Source: Amylostereum areolatum (taxonomy: Eukaryota; Basidiomycota; Agaricomycetes; Russulales; Stereaceae). Taken from it: 64,000 bases of DNA. The stretch lies in NCBI GenBank assembly GCA_012932865.1, contig SAXG01000054.1, positions 248,001 to 312,000 on the forward strand, in the 5' to 3' direction. Positions 54,800 through 64,000 of this stretch are shown here, piece after piece (the first letter of the stretch is position 1; each line of letters starts with the position of its first letter). The position numbers and the translations under genes were made by a program. The notes under the pieces were generated by a model. The model was given only the letters and a program-made list of their open reading frames with translations, did not search any database and had not been told where the DNA came from.

Positions 54800-54969
54800 A
54801 GGCTCCTGCCTCCGCCCGCTGATACGCCTGCGAGGATCTCTTGCTATGTTCTACTCTTTTAGATACAAAATACCTACTTTATCTGAGAAAAAGGAGCAAA
54901 ACCAGAATAGACGTTATCTTATCAGCAAGACCACCCTCACACTTACTTATTTATTTTATGATACCATTA

Positions 54970-55042
54970 GGATTTGAACTTGGAGCCACGGTTGATGGAG
55001 GATATTTCACACTCACAAACCCCGTGCACTACCATTACACCA
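54970..55042 (-). other. Pol III A/B-box pair (tRNA-derived SINE or decayed tRNA)
   Basis: On the minus strand TGGTGTAATGG (55042-55032, A-box-like, close to the D-arm of Gln/Glu-type tRNAs) is followed after 51 nt by AGTTCAAATCC (54980-54970, B-box-like). The flanks cannot form an acceptor stem, so it is not a working tRNA gene. A SINE head is the simplest reading. Confidence 0.45.
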
Positions 55043-55225
55043 TTTGAACATGCTTTTCATAGCTGCAAACACACACAAGTGAGGTGCTTTCCTCCCTCTC
55101 TACTTAATTCTCGCAACATCCGAAGGAACACTATCTCAAAACACTGCTACAGAATTGAAATTCACAATCTACAAATGCATCTTATTCATATGTCGTATTT
55201 AGTGAGTGGGGAGGAGAGATCGTAA

Positions 55226-55328
55226 GTCGTAAAAAATCATTGAGTGTCGTAAAAAAATCATTGAGTGTCGTAAAAAAATCATGGAAATCCGTAAAAAATC
55301 ATTGTAACTCGTAACAAATCATCGTAAG
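55226..55328. repeat. five copies of a ~21-bp GTCGTAAAAAATCATTGAGT repeat
   Basis: Copies decay from left to right (GTCGTAAAAAAATCATTGAGT, ...ATCATGGAAATC, CGTAAAAAATCATTGTAACT, CGTAACAAATCATCGTAAG). They lie 60 bp beyond the 3' end of the next gene and could be subterminal transposon repeats. Confidence 0.75.
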
Positions 55329-55386
55329 CTACCACAAATGAAAATGGCCATCCATGAAACACATTCCAGAGGGAGACTGATACACC

Positions 55387-57618
55387 CTAATCATCGGAGT
55401 CGTAAGGATCTTTGGTAAGGGGTGCAAGCCCAAGAAGCTTTCCCGCCGTCTTGCTCTGGATACGAGCTTGAACTGCCCCTGCTGGAATAGTAGATGGAAG
55501 GCGTGAGCGAGAAGAAGATGCTGCCAAGGAGTTGTCTTTGGGAATCGTGTATGGAACCCTGCTCGGCCAAGAACGCCTTTCTGGTGGTGGTGTGGAGTGG
55601 AGTAGAGGAGAAATGTTGGTCATGTCTGGATCTGCGGTGTGTTCACTATGATTGTCCTCATCTCCAGCAGGGAAGACTAAGTGATGTTAGCCAACAGATT
55701 GACGAAATCAACATAGAATGACATACATAGCTGCGACGGTGCAGGAATCTCTACACCATTGTTATCATACCCTTGACTGATGGAAGGTCCGCCAGTCATG
55801 GTTCCATCTTCATTCACAGTGATGCTCGCAAAGCTACTCGTAGCCTGGATAACATCCTGAGTGACTGTGCTATGCCCAGTAGCTAGTAAACGGGACGGCA
55901 AAGTTAGAACTTGGGCCAGATGTTAGAGACAATTGAAGCCTACGGAATATGCCGCCCTCGTCCTCAGTTTCTTCAAACTCTGTAGCAACATATGCCTCCT
56001 CTTCATCGGGAGAAGAAGATGCACCACGCTCCCATGCATCTCTTACTGGAGTCACGGTAGGAGAATGAATAACCGATTGATGCCGCACTCTCTTGCTTTT
56101 GCGACGGGGGGGAGGAGATGCAGGAATGTTGTCCTCATCACTATCATCAATGGCAATAGGTGATGGCGAGCGCAGGCGCTTGCTCCTACGTGTGGTCATT
56201 CTGGGTGGTAACTCGGGCTCTGCACAGAAGTAAGTAGCATTCGAATAAATACTCAACTACGCACCTCTGTCTTCCGAGTTATTGTCATCTTTCTCTTTCT
56301 CAGAGCCGCCATCATCACTATGCACTTCATCTGAAGACGTAGACAGGGCAAACTCTTCTAGAACATCGGGAGCATCTGGATCGTTCCACCGCTGCAGCAC
56401 CTGCACAGGAATCTCTATACGGGTCGCTAAAATAAGTGTTAGATAAGCTATGCATATAACAGAGGTCAACCGTACCAAGGTAAAGAGTTTGTCCTTCAGC
56501 CCCACGTCCACCAGGAGTGCGCATCTTAGCAAGATTGGCAGCACTTGTGATATCGCCTGCAACATAGACAGAGGTTGATGCCTTTCGTAGCATCACGAGA
56601 GGCAGCTGGTCGTCAACCTCACGAGGACAAGGAACCTTGAGATCCAGCCACTGGAATAAGATGTGATCCTTGAAGACATCGCGTCGAATGAAATTGTAGA
56701 TGTCAAGAGGGCTAGCATCCCTTTTCCAGGAGAACACGGTGTGTCCACTCTGGGGTGAAACGATCATACCATAGCTGGTCAGCAGCCCTTGATCTAGACT
56801 GTTAACCTTGATGGATGTACCGATAGTTCGTCGTCCTGCGTCGGGCTTTGGTCCCTGGAGTAGGCCTCCTCTATCATGCTCATGCATCTTCGCCTAGGAA
56901 ATGATGACATGATGAGTGGACGAATAACACTATGTAGGGAGAAAGATACACCTTTCCCTTTCCAGTGAATTTGCGAGGTGGGGTAAGACCCCATGGACTA
57001 AGAACGACTTCTCCAACACTATATGTCTCATCCTACACCACTTAAGAGCATGGACACAACTTGAATAAAATTGCAACTTACAGCTGGCTTTGATTTCTTT
57101 TCCACCACCTTATCTTTTCCCTTCGAGGTGCTGGCACTTGTTGAGCTCATCTGGTATATACATGTATCAGAGAGAATGCAATCGAACATGGAACAATGAC
57201 ATACAGTAGGACCAGATGTGTCTGTAAGAAGCTTTGATATCTTCTTCATCTCGTCTTTGGCGTTGCTTTTCTTCTTCAGCTTGGCAGGCTGAGAAGATGT
57301 GCGATGATATCGAAGACCTTTAACAGCCTCCTGCATAGCAGTATCCCTAGATGCTTTCTTCTGTCCTGAGCGGGCAGCAGGGATGCGGTACGCAAAGGAT
57401 GATGTGTCACCGGTCGCACGAACTTTAGCCATGACCTTGTTCATCTCTAAAGAGAGAGGCTGTGAAGGGCCATCATTGGAGTCGGTATGTTGGGGATGGG
57501 CTGATTCCATATGGCCACAGTCACGACAAGTGTATGCATCGTCCTCTTTTTGATTCTTGCGAAGAACGAAGCGCCGGCAGAAGCAGTCTGGGACAGCACA
57601 AGTGTTATCTCCAGCCAT
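55387..57618 (-). CDS. Cys/His zinc-binding-type protein of unknown function
   Basis: Start MAGDNTCAVPDCFCRRFVLR at 57618. The N-terminus contains CX4CXC ... CRDCGHMESAHP, a probable zinc ribbon. Basic, Lys-rich segments follow (KLKKKSNAKDEMKKISKLL; KGKDKVVEKKSKPA). Next is a compact region beginning DETYSVGEVVLSPWGLTPPR KF and continuing GTSIKVNSLDQGLLTSYGMI, DIYNFIRRDVFKDHILFQWL. The C-terminal half is acidic with a nuclear-type basic run (TTRRSKRLRSPSP, PPRRKSKRVRHQS). About seven introns; ends KDPYDSDD. No known family identified. It is 182 bp downstream of the integrase-core gene, on the same strand, suggesting that both belong to one mobile unit. Confidence 0.65.
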
Positions 57619-57800
57619 TGAAGTGATGTCGAAATAGAGTCTAGGAGCAGGTAGTGGGAGATGCGAAGAGATTCAAGGTAGGGTCAAGGGCATCGGTCAC
57701 AAACCTCAAGGCAATTCAAGCTCCGACTAAAAAGATACCGAGTTTTTCCGAATGCCGAGTTTCGTTCTTTGTGCAGATCTGAATGCAATAAAGGCTGGAA

Positions 57801-60042
57801 TTACAACTGAACACACCAATGATTGTATACATGGAGAGCCTGACACCATGACACAGCTCTGGGGTACCAGATCTCTGGAGGAAGCTGGATGACTAGCTGC
57901 TTGCGTGTACGAAATCCTACCGATATATCCTCGTAGGTCGGATATCCCTCAGAGTCCCCATCTTCTTCATCCTCTTCTTCACTATCCCATTCTTCTTGAG
58001 TGAGCATCATACCGTCAGGGACAATATGTCTTCTTTGTAGATCCTCCACTTCTTGCCAAAAAAATTCCTCCATCTCAGAATCCTGAAATGGGCTACGATG
58101 ATTGGCAACCTCGATAGGCTCATGCCGGATATTCTTGTCCTGGTCCTGGGCAATCTTCTCAGCCATATCTGCTGCTTGAAGCTCATCGTCATCTAGTTCA
58201 TCACCTAACTCCTCCTCATCATCCTCATCCACATATTCTGGTGATATCTCTGGTTCTTCCTGGTTCTCTTCTTCATCGGCACCCCATTCAAGGCTATCCT
58301 CTTCTTCATCTTCATTGATTGGGGTATCACCAATCTCCGATGAAGGGTAATCTTCACCGACATGATCTTCATTAGGCTCCTATAAAGAACTCAGAGTGTG
58401 AACATCATCTCGAAGTAGTATGGCCTACATTTGAGTCACTTCTGCTGTCCAAGTTTTCTTCATCGGAAACAAAAGAGAGATCGTCACCTTCCGAGTCGGA
58501 TGCATGGCCAGCTCCAGTCTGAGAACTAGTGCGTATTCTTCCGTCAACACCATAATAGCGCTCAAGTAGCTCAGGGTGGACATCTGCAAGTGCATCGTCA
58601 TCCACTCCTTGCTCAAAGCGTGCAAGAAAGCGCATATCCTAAGCAAATGTGAGCATATAAACAGAATAGCATTCCAACACACATACATTAGGTGTCTGCT
58701 CATGAGTATCTGCTCCACGAACGCCATGGTTATTCCATTCGGTGCGGAAATTGTCGCAGTCGGTGTTGATAAGAGGAAGGAAAAGGTGGTGTAGTATCCA
58801 GATATGGTGAGGATTTTTGCGGTCAAGCCCATGCAGCCGCTCTAGCCGTGTGAAGAATGCTCTCCAGCGACGGGCGAACTGTTTTCCAACATCCACCCAA
58901 AGCCGTTCAATGCGCTGATTATGAGTAGATCTGTCCAATTTTCGTTTGAGTGGCGACACAGAAATGAAAATGGACATACTCACGATCCCCACATAAACGA
59001 TGCACGATTCGGTCCTCTATGCATTATCATCCACACAGCGACCCATTTGTTTTCACCACCACGGTCACCACGCACCCGTAGAGGGACACCATATGTGATG
59101 ATCGCCTCCAGAAAGTCTTCTAAAACCGTGAGTGGCCAGTTATTGCCATTGGCACGGAGCTGTACCACCTACAGCTCAGTTAGCAAGGTTGAGGCAATAT
59201 TAAAAACTGGTGTACCTGTCTGTCGTATCCATCAATGATACCATGAATCACGATTCCCCATAAGATCAGCTTGTGGTGACCATCAAGATGCCAAAGATGA
59301 TTGGGACGGGGGACACTGTACTTCTGCCTGGTAATTTTGGGGTGCTTCCGAAGTGTCTGGCCTACACGGTCGATGCGGCGAAGAGATTCACGAACACGGT
59401 GTCTCTGTACTTTAAGCCCGAGGGAACGTAGAAAGGCGTGTGCAAACTTGCTTCCAGAGTCGGGCTTGTTAATCTTGAAAAGACGCATGAGATCGTCCAG
59501 ATGACTGTCTGTCATATCCGCGTAACCATGGTCAAGGCCATACTTATTCATATATGACCGAATAGTATCAGGATGCATCTTGAAGGCAGAGGCCAGGCGT
59601 GTGATCGGGATATTGCGATCAGGGCCAACAGCATCACGCAAAACATCTTCGCTGATAATTTTCCTGGGACGTCCCCGCCCTCCAACCTTTTTGACGGTGA
59701 CAGGGTCGATAATGATAAATGTCCGCCGAGCTCTGTATAAAGTAGGATCAAGTGAGTGGTTTGTATATACGATGAGCCTAGATACACGCACTTCTCTCGC
59801 CGTGTGTTTGCTGCTTTATCCAGCTCGTAAAGTGTCTGGCCTAGTGCCAGACTGCCCACAACACCCCAGTCAAAGTCGTTGACTTCATCGACCAGAGCTA
59901 GAAAGATGGGTCTTACACGGGTGTGGAGAACCTCGGCAAGTGCTCTGAGTTGTCCAGGATCACCATCCTCTTGATGGAGAATGCGACGTGCATGTGCATA
60001 GTGATCGGAGACCAAGGCATGAGCGAGCCCATTCAGTGACAT
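57801..60042 (-). CDS. DDE integrase-core transposase (IS3EU-like)
   Basis: Start MSLNGLAHALVSDHYAHARR at 60042. An N-terminal helical part is followed by a DNA-binding-type segment (GRGRPRKIISEDVLRDAVG ... ITRLASAFKMHPDTIRSYMN). The integrase core follows: PNHLWHLDGHHKLILWGIVI HGIIDGYDRQ (first Asp), GVPLRVRGDRGGENKWVAVW (second Asp), STHNQRIERLWVDVGKQF (Glu), then NPHHIWILHHLFLPLINTDC. All three acidic residues are present. The last 300 residues are very acidic (DEDDEEELGDELDDDELQ, DSEEEDEEDGDSEG). This family occurs in fungal and animal genomes as a cut-and-paste-type element. The IS3EU name is from memory of the motif pattern. About seven introns, all frame-keeping where checked. Confidence 0.78.
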
Positions 60043-60304
60043 TGTCTGATATATGTGATGCACCCGACGTTGACAAAGGCCCTTTCGAAACGGGTCACCC
60101 GCGCCCGCCCTCATTCTGACCACCGCCCGTTTCCAACAGTCCGCCCGCGCTGGCGGAGGACTCACCCGCACCGTGTAATACGGAGTCTGTGTGAGGGGCG
60201 ACTCAATGGCCCAGATCGTTGATAGAGAACACTGTCCAGTCCGGCCGTACTGTTTGATACGCCTCGTGGAGGAGCCGTCTTAGGAGTCCTCCCCGATGTT
60301 TCCT
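60043..60304. other. upstream flank of the integrase gene
   Basis: No gene. It includes a GC-rich stretch (CACCCGCGCCCGCCC) and passes into the tandem array. Confidence 0.4.
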
Positions 60305-61825
60305 TCGATGTGGCCGCACGTACCGTGTCTTGGATCTACACCCGTTGCACTCGATGCGGCCGGATGGAGGCTACATTGCGGGCCGTCGTTCCACTCAATG
60401 CGGCTGGACAAGCCCTGAAGTACCACACATCCGTTGCTCTCAGTCCGGCCGAAGGGAGAGTCGACCCATGCGGTCCCTTTGCTCTCGATACGGCCGCACA
60501 AAAGGTGACAGAGTCAGCTCACGTTCCCCTCAATGCGGCCACATAATGGTCTGATCACACGCTGTCGTTGCCTTCGATGCGGCCACACTAGGGCCAACAG
60601 ACCTACATCCGTTCTCTTTGATGCGGCCGCACGGCGGACATCTGAGCCCACTGCAGCTGCTCTGGATGCGGCTGCCGCACGTCTGTTTGTGTTGAGGCGG
60701 CCACACGAATGATTTTGCGACCGACTTCCGTTCCACTCAATGCGGCCGCACGGCCGGTTGCTGGGTCACCTCCCGCTCCGCTCGATGCGGCCGCACATGG
60801 ATCTTGGGATCCACTCCCTTTCCACTCAATGCGGCCGCACGACGAACTTCTTGAGCCGCACCCGTTCCACTCAATGCGGCCGCATTACGCGTCGCGGCGT
60901 CCGCTCTCGTTCCACTCGGTGCGGCCGCACAAGGAACCAACTGCCGCACGTCCGTTTCTCTAGATGCGGCCGCACGTCGATCTGTGGGTCGGCGTCCGTT
61001 TCACTCGACGCGGCCGCACCTACGTTTGTGGGGCAGCCCCCATTTCGCTCGATGTGGCCGCACGCGGGATCGACTGCCGCACCTCCGTTGCTCGTGATGC
61101 GGCCGCAGGAGGGACCAACCGCCGCATCTCCGTTGCTCTCGATGTGGCCGCAAAGGGATCTGTGCGGCGGCATCCGTTCCTCTCGATGCGGCCGCACGCC
61201 GATCTGTCCGTCTGTGTCCGTTCCACTCGACGCGGCCGCACATTGATCTGTGGATCTGCGTTCGTTTCGCTCGATGCGGCCGCACGCAGGATCGACTGCC
61301 GCACCTCCGTTGCTCGTGATGCGGCCGCATGCGGGATCGACTGCCGCACCTCCGTTGCTCGTGATGCGGCCGCAGGAGGGACCAACCGCCGCATCTCCGT
61401 TGCTCTCGATGTGGCCGCAAAGGGATCTGTGCGGCGGCATCCGTTCCTCTCGATGCGGCCGCACGCCGATCTGTCCATCTGCGTCCGTTCCACTCGACAC
61501 GGCCGCACGTTGATCTGTGGATCTGCGTTCGTTTCACTCGATGCGGCCGCACGCGGGATCGACTGCCGCACCTCCGTTGCTCGTGATGCGGCCGCAGGAG
61601 GGACCAACCGCCGCATCTCCGTTGCTCTCGATGCGGCCGCACAGGGATCTGCACGGTGGCATCCGTTCCTCTCGATGCGGCCGCACCCACCTTTGTGAGG
61701 CAGCCCCCGTTTCTCTCGATGTCGCCGCACACAGGACCATCTGCGGTATCACTGTTCCTCTCGATGTGGCCGGACACCGACTTGACTAGCACCCCTTCGT
61801 CGCTCTCGATCCGGCCGCACCAAGG
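60305..61825. repeat. tandem array, ~35 copies of a 44-45 bp unit with GCGGCCGC
   Basis: Each unit has a near-constant core (CTCGATGCGGCCGCAC, with TGTGGCC, GACGCGG and similar variants) and a variable spacer such as GGATCGACTGCCGCACCTCC. Cores recur every 43-46 bp from about 60316 to 61810. Units 61187-61451 and 61452-61674 show a higher-order repeat: runs of six and five units with the same spacer order. All six frames stay largely open and give artefactual peptides of up to 263 residues (MRPH, CGRIE). Confidence 0.93.
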
Positions 61826-61982
61826 GTCCCTCGGTTCACTCCCGTTCCCCTACCTGCAACCGCTCCATGGGTCCCTATCTCATCGCCATGGCCGTCAACG
61901 AGGTTGCGAAGGAAGGAACAAATTGGATTGTGGGGGCAGGATAGAGACAGAAGACCTTTATACATTTTCCGACTCTACAGGT

Positions 61983-63256
61983 TTAGTTGTCCTCATAGCC
62001 ATCCGCATGCTGACTTGGCGGCACCGCGTCGAGGACGAAGGGTGAGTATGCGCGCCGCGGAGCCAACCTGGTCTCCAAGTCCTTGATCAAGATGTTAACT
62101 GCACCTTCAACCTCGTCGAAGTCCGTGAGAATTCCAGTTAACTCCTGGATCTCCTCGTCTAGTGCGCATGCCTCTTCGTGCGCAGATACCTGCGCTACTC
62201 TGAAGGGGAGGTAGGCCCGATGTAGGGCCTTCTGGAAAGACCTAACTTTCTTTGAAGCAGTGAACTCAGGCAAAAAATTCTCCAGTGCTGGGTGCAATGC
62301 TGTGTTCCCGATGAGCGATTGAAGTGTCAGCTTTCGCTGCTCCTCAGCCTCCTTCAAGTATGCCTTCTGGGTCGCTTCGTTCCCGGCCATGACCCGTTCT
62401 ACCACTGCTTGCCGATCATGCTGATGCTTCATGCGAACAAGGCCCTCCGCCGCCTTCCAAAGCTCGTCTTGCATGAACTGGGATGTTACCGGGTCCACAT
62501 GTGGGCTCATCATTGGCTCCAGGCTACTCGTCTCTACATCCAAGGAAGGCGCTGTTAGAAATAAAGCATTCGATTGGAAAATGAAACCCGTAGCTATGGA
62601 ACCCACCTTTACCTTTGCCTTTAGAGGTTGACGACGGGTGCGAGATTGAAGCTGACGCAGATCCCGGCGTCTGCACCCCCGTTCGCCGAGGGGGATATTC
62701 GACGGGGCCGGCTGTAGGAACATTCCCCACCACGGAAATTTCTTCCCCCGCGGAGACTCTGTCCGCCACGGAGATTCCTTCCGCCCCGGCGGTTTTTTTC
62801 CGCCGCGGGGATTGGGCCACGCGCGGAACTTTGCGCGGCCGTGGGAATGCGACCGGTGGCGGGATTTCGAGACGCCGCAGCGGAACGTGGGCCGCTCCGG
62901 GAGGCTTTCCCGGGCGGGGGACCTCTTCTCCCAGGAGTAGTGTTCCTTTCCGGGGGACCTATTTTTGGGGCGACGGATTTCGAGACGGTGTGATTGGGCG
63001 AGCTCCCGCCGACGGGTGGGAGGAGTACGATTGGCGGGGCAGTCCTCGAGAGGTCCCGGAAAGGTGGGGGAGAGGATCTTCGAGATGGGGCGGAGCTTCT
63101 CGTCTCGGATGTAGGCCGGAGATGGTCGTAAGAGGGTGGGGAACTGATTCCCTGGGGAGTGACAGCCTCTCGCACGGGGCCCCCAATTTTCGTGCTAACC
63201 GACGTTTCGCCGGCAACTGTGGAACCTTTTGAGAAGGAAAGCGCTAAGGCATACAA
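61983..63256 (-). CDS. hypothetical basic/coiled-coil protein, 5' end unresolved
   Basis: Two exons. The upstream part is Pro/Arg/Ser rich (SSPPSYDHLRPTSETRSSAP SRRSS; GPPERNTTPGRRGPPPGKAS). The downstream part, after an intron whose acceptor lies near 62551, is helical (SQFMQDELWKAAEGLVRMKH; GNEATQKAYLKEAEEQRKLT; DEEIQELTGILTDFDEVEG A) and ends YSPFVLDAVPPSQHADGYED N. The two halves are in different frames unless the A7 run (T7 at 62793-62799 on the plus strand) is counted as six. No ATG opens the upstream frame. An acceptor near 63259 suggests an earlier exon, possibly including the MDIDLHPAPN segment near 63430-63460. Unknown function. Confidence 0.5.
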
Positions 63257-64000
63257 AGCTTTAGAACCTGCACAAGTTTAACCACGCAGACACTTACCTT
63301 TTGCAAAAGAGGCAAATGGACCGTATTGTTGAAAATCTTTCACTTATGTTCCGCGTAAATGTAAGCGCGGTGGCGGGCGGAGGAAAAACTGACGGTCAAT
63401 GGGGTCCGTCAAAGATGCATTGGGTGCGGGATGTAAATCGATGTCCATGGGTTCTGACAGGACAAATTCATCGTTGGTCAGTCTTGCGCAACATCCGCGG
63501 TAACATGGTGAGGCCTTACCCGAGACCACTTGCTGCACTTTTATTTCAGTCTTCGCGCGCTTATCCATCAAGGGCCACCAGATCGCTGTGGGCACGAGGC
63601 TGTAAGTACGGAGGAGGATCTCCACGGAAAGATCGACAGACCAAGCGGATCCGAAGAATCCTGAGATCCACCCATTGGCTGCGAACTACCCGCTTCGGAC
63701 GCTGTAAGCACCGGTGAGCTACAATCGACCCAACATCAGGGCGACAAAGCCTGAAATCGTTGCGCCCACATCGAAAATGGACCCGTCGAGGGCCACGGCC
63801 GTCTGCTGTCTGCTGCTTTGCCGGTTAGTCTCAGCACAAGAATGTTCTATCCAAGGTACCTTCGTTGTGTTCGTGGACTTTTCGCCTGACATAGAGAAAA
63901 TACGGGAGAGATTTGGAAGAGACGAAGACGACGAGTGGTCGCGGGGAAGTCAAAAGGGACTGTGTGATTAACCCTGTCACGGCGCCCGGCAGATGCCGCG
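63257..64000. other. window end, possible 5' exons of the preceding minus-strand gene
   Basis: A minus-strand frame at 63344-63625 (NDEFVLSEPMDIDLHPAPNA) is protein-like and could be an upstream exon. A plus-strand frame at 63777-63971 has a hydrophobic start (AVCCLLLCRLVSAQ) but no family. Confidence 0.25.

Noticed and set aside
54494..54977. Arg/Ala/Cys repeat proteins in both strands
   Set aside because: They are translations of a 14-bp minisatellite; all frames are open for trivial reasons.
60305..61825. Regular repeat-spacer array resembling CRISPR, and peptides of up to 263 residues in several frames
   Set aside because: The organism is a eukaryote, spacers are themselves repeated and related, and no cas genes exist. 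The long frames arise because the 44-45 bp unit contains no stop in most frames.
63777..63971. Short secreted protein at the window end
   Set aside because: Only a hydrophobic start is visible; no family, no splice support, and it overlaps possible minus-strand exons.

Overview
The window is nuclear DNA of a filamentous basidiomycete, most likely an Agaricomycete of the wood-decay polypore type. Genes are dense and split by many 45-70 nt GT-AG introns with CTAAC-like branch points. Promoters often carry a TATAAA box 50-120 nt before the ATG. The gene families (DUF7918, DUF6535, F-box proteins, carboxylesterase pairs, subtilases with an I9 propeptide) are typical of Agaricomycetes. Species cannot be named from sequence alone.

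Layout. 1-6.1 kb: 3' part of an F-box/leucine-rich-type gene, an S8 subtilase, and a DUF7918 gene. 6.1-10.9 kb: gene-poor, one small hypothetical gene on the minus strand. 10.9-13.1 kb (-): a PRMT3-type arginine methyltransferase. 13.9-17.7 kb: three small genes sharing an uncharacterised (D/A)xxFGxLATxYGF motif. 18.3-21.0 kb (-): an Mpe1/RBBP6 polyadenylation factor. 21.7-24.7 kb: a secreted GH37 trehalase. 25.2-31.2 kb: two tandem type-B carboxylesterase/lipase genes. 31.2-32.8 kb: an AT-rich gap ending in a type-II tRNA gene. 33.1-35.7 kb: an RBM25 splicing factor (RRM + PWI). 37.2-39.1 kb: a second subtilase, duplicated together with its promoter. 39.6-44.3 kb: a divergent DUF6535 / F-box pair. 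44.7-45.8 kb (-): a secreted CAP/PR-1 protein.

47-60 kb is a mobile-element province. Three minus-strand genes encode a probable 2-oxoglutarate/Fe(II) dioxygenase-like protein, a Cys/His-rich protein, and a DDE integrase-core transposase. A complete 5,459-bp LTR retrotransposon (chromovirus; 537-bp LTRs differing at one base; 5-bp target duplication ACAGC) sits inside a 51-nt intron of the dioxygenase-like gene, in antisense. The element has lost its protease/RT/RNase H/integrase core. It keeps the integrase C-terminus and chromodomain and carries a 3-kb downstream module. That module holds two ORFs overlapping for about 1.57 kb in different frames, one ending in a CCHC knuckle, plus a small ORF and a single-pass membrane ORF. 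60.3-61.8 kb is a tandem array of about 35 copies of a 44-45 bp unit carrying GCGGCCGC. The window ends with one more minus-strand coding region.

Several otherwise well-conserved genes (Mpe1, trehalase, esterase 1, DUF6535, the 62-63 kb gene, and the first YGF-motif gene) each need one or two single-base frame corrections, some at homopolymers. This looks more like residual assembly indels than coordinated gene death, and it affects how broken genes here should be read.
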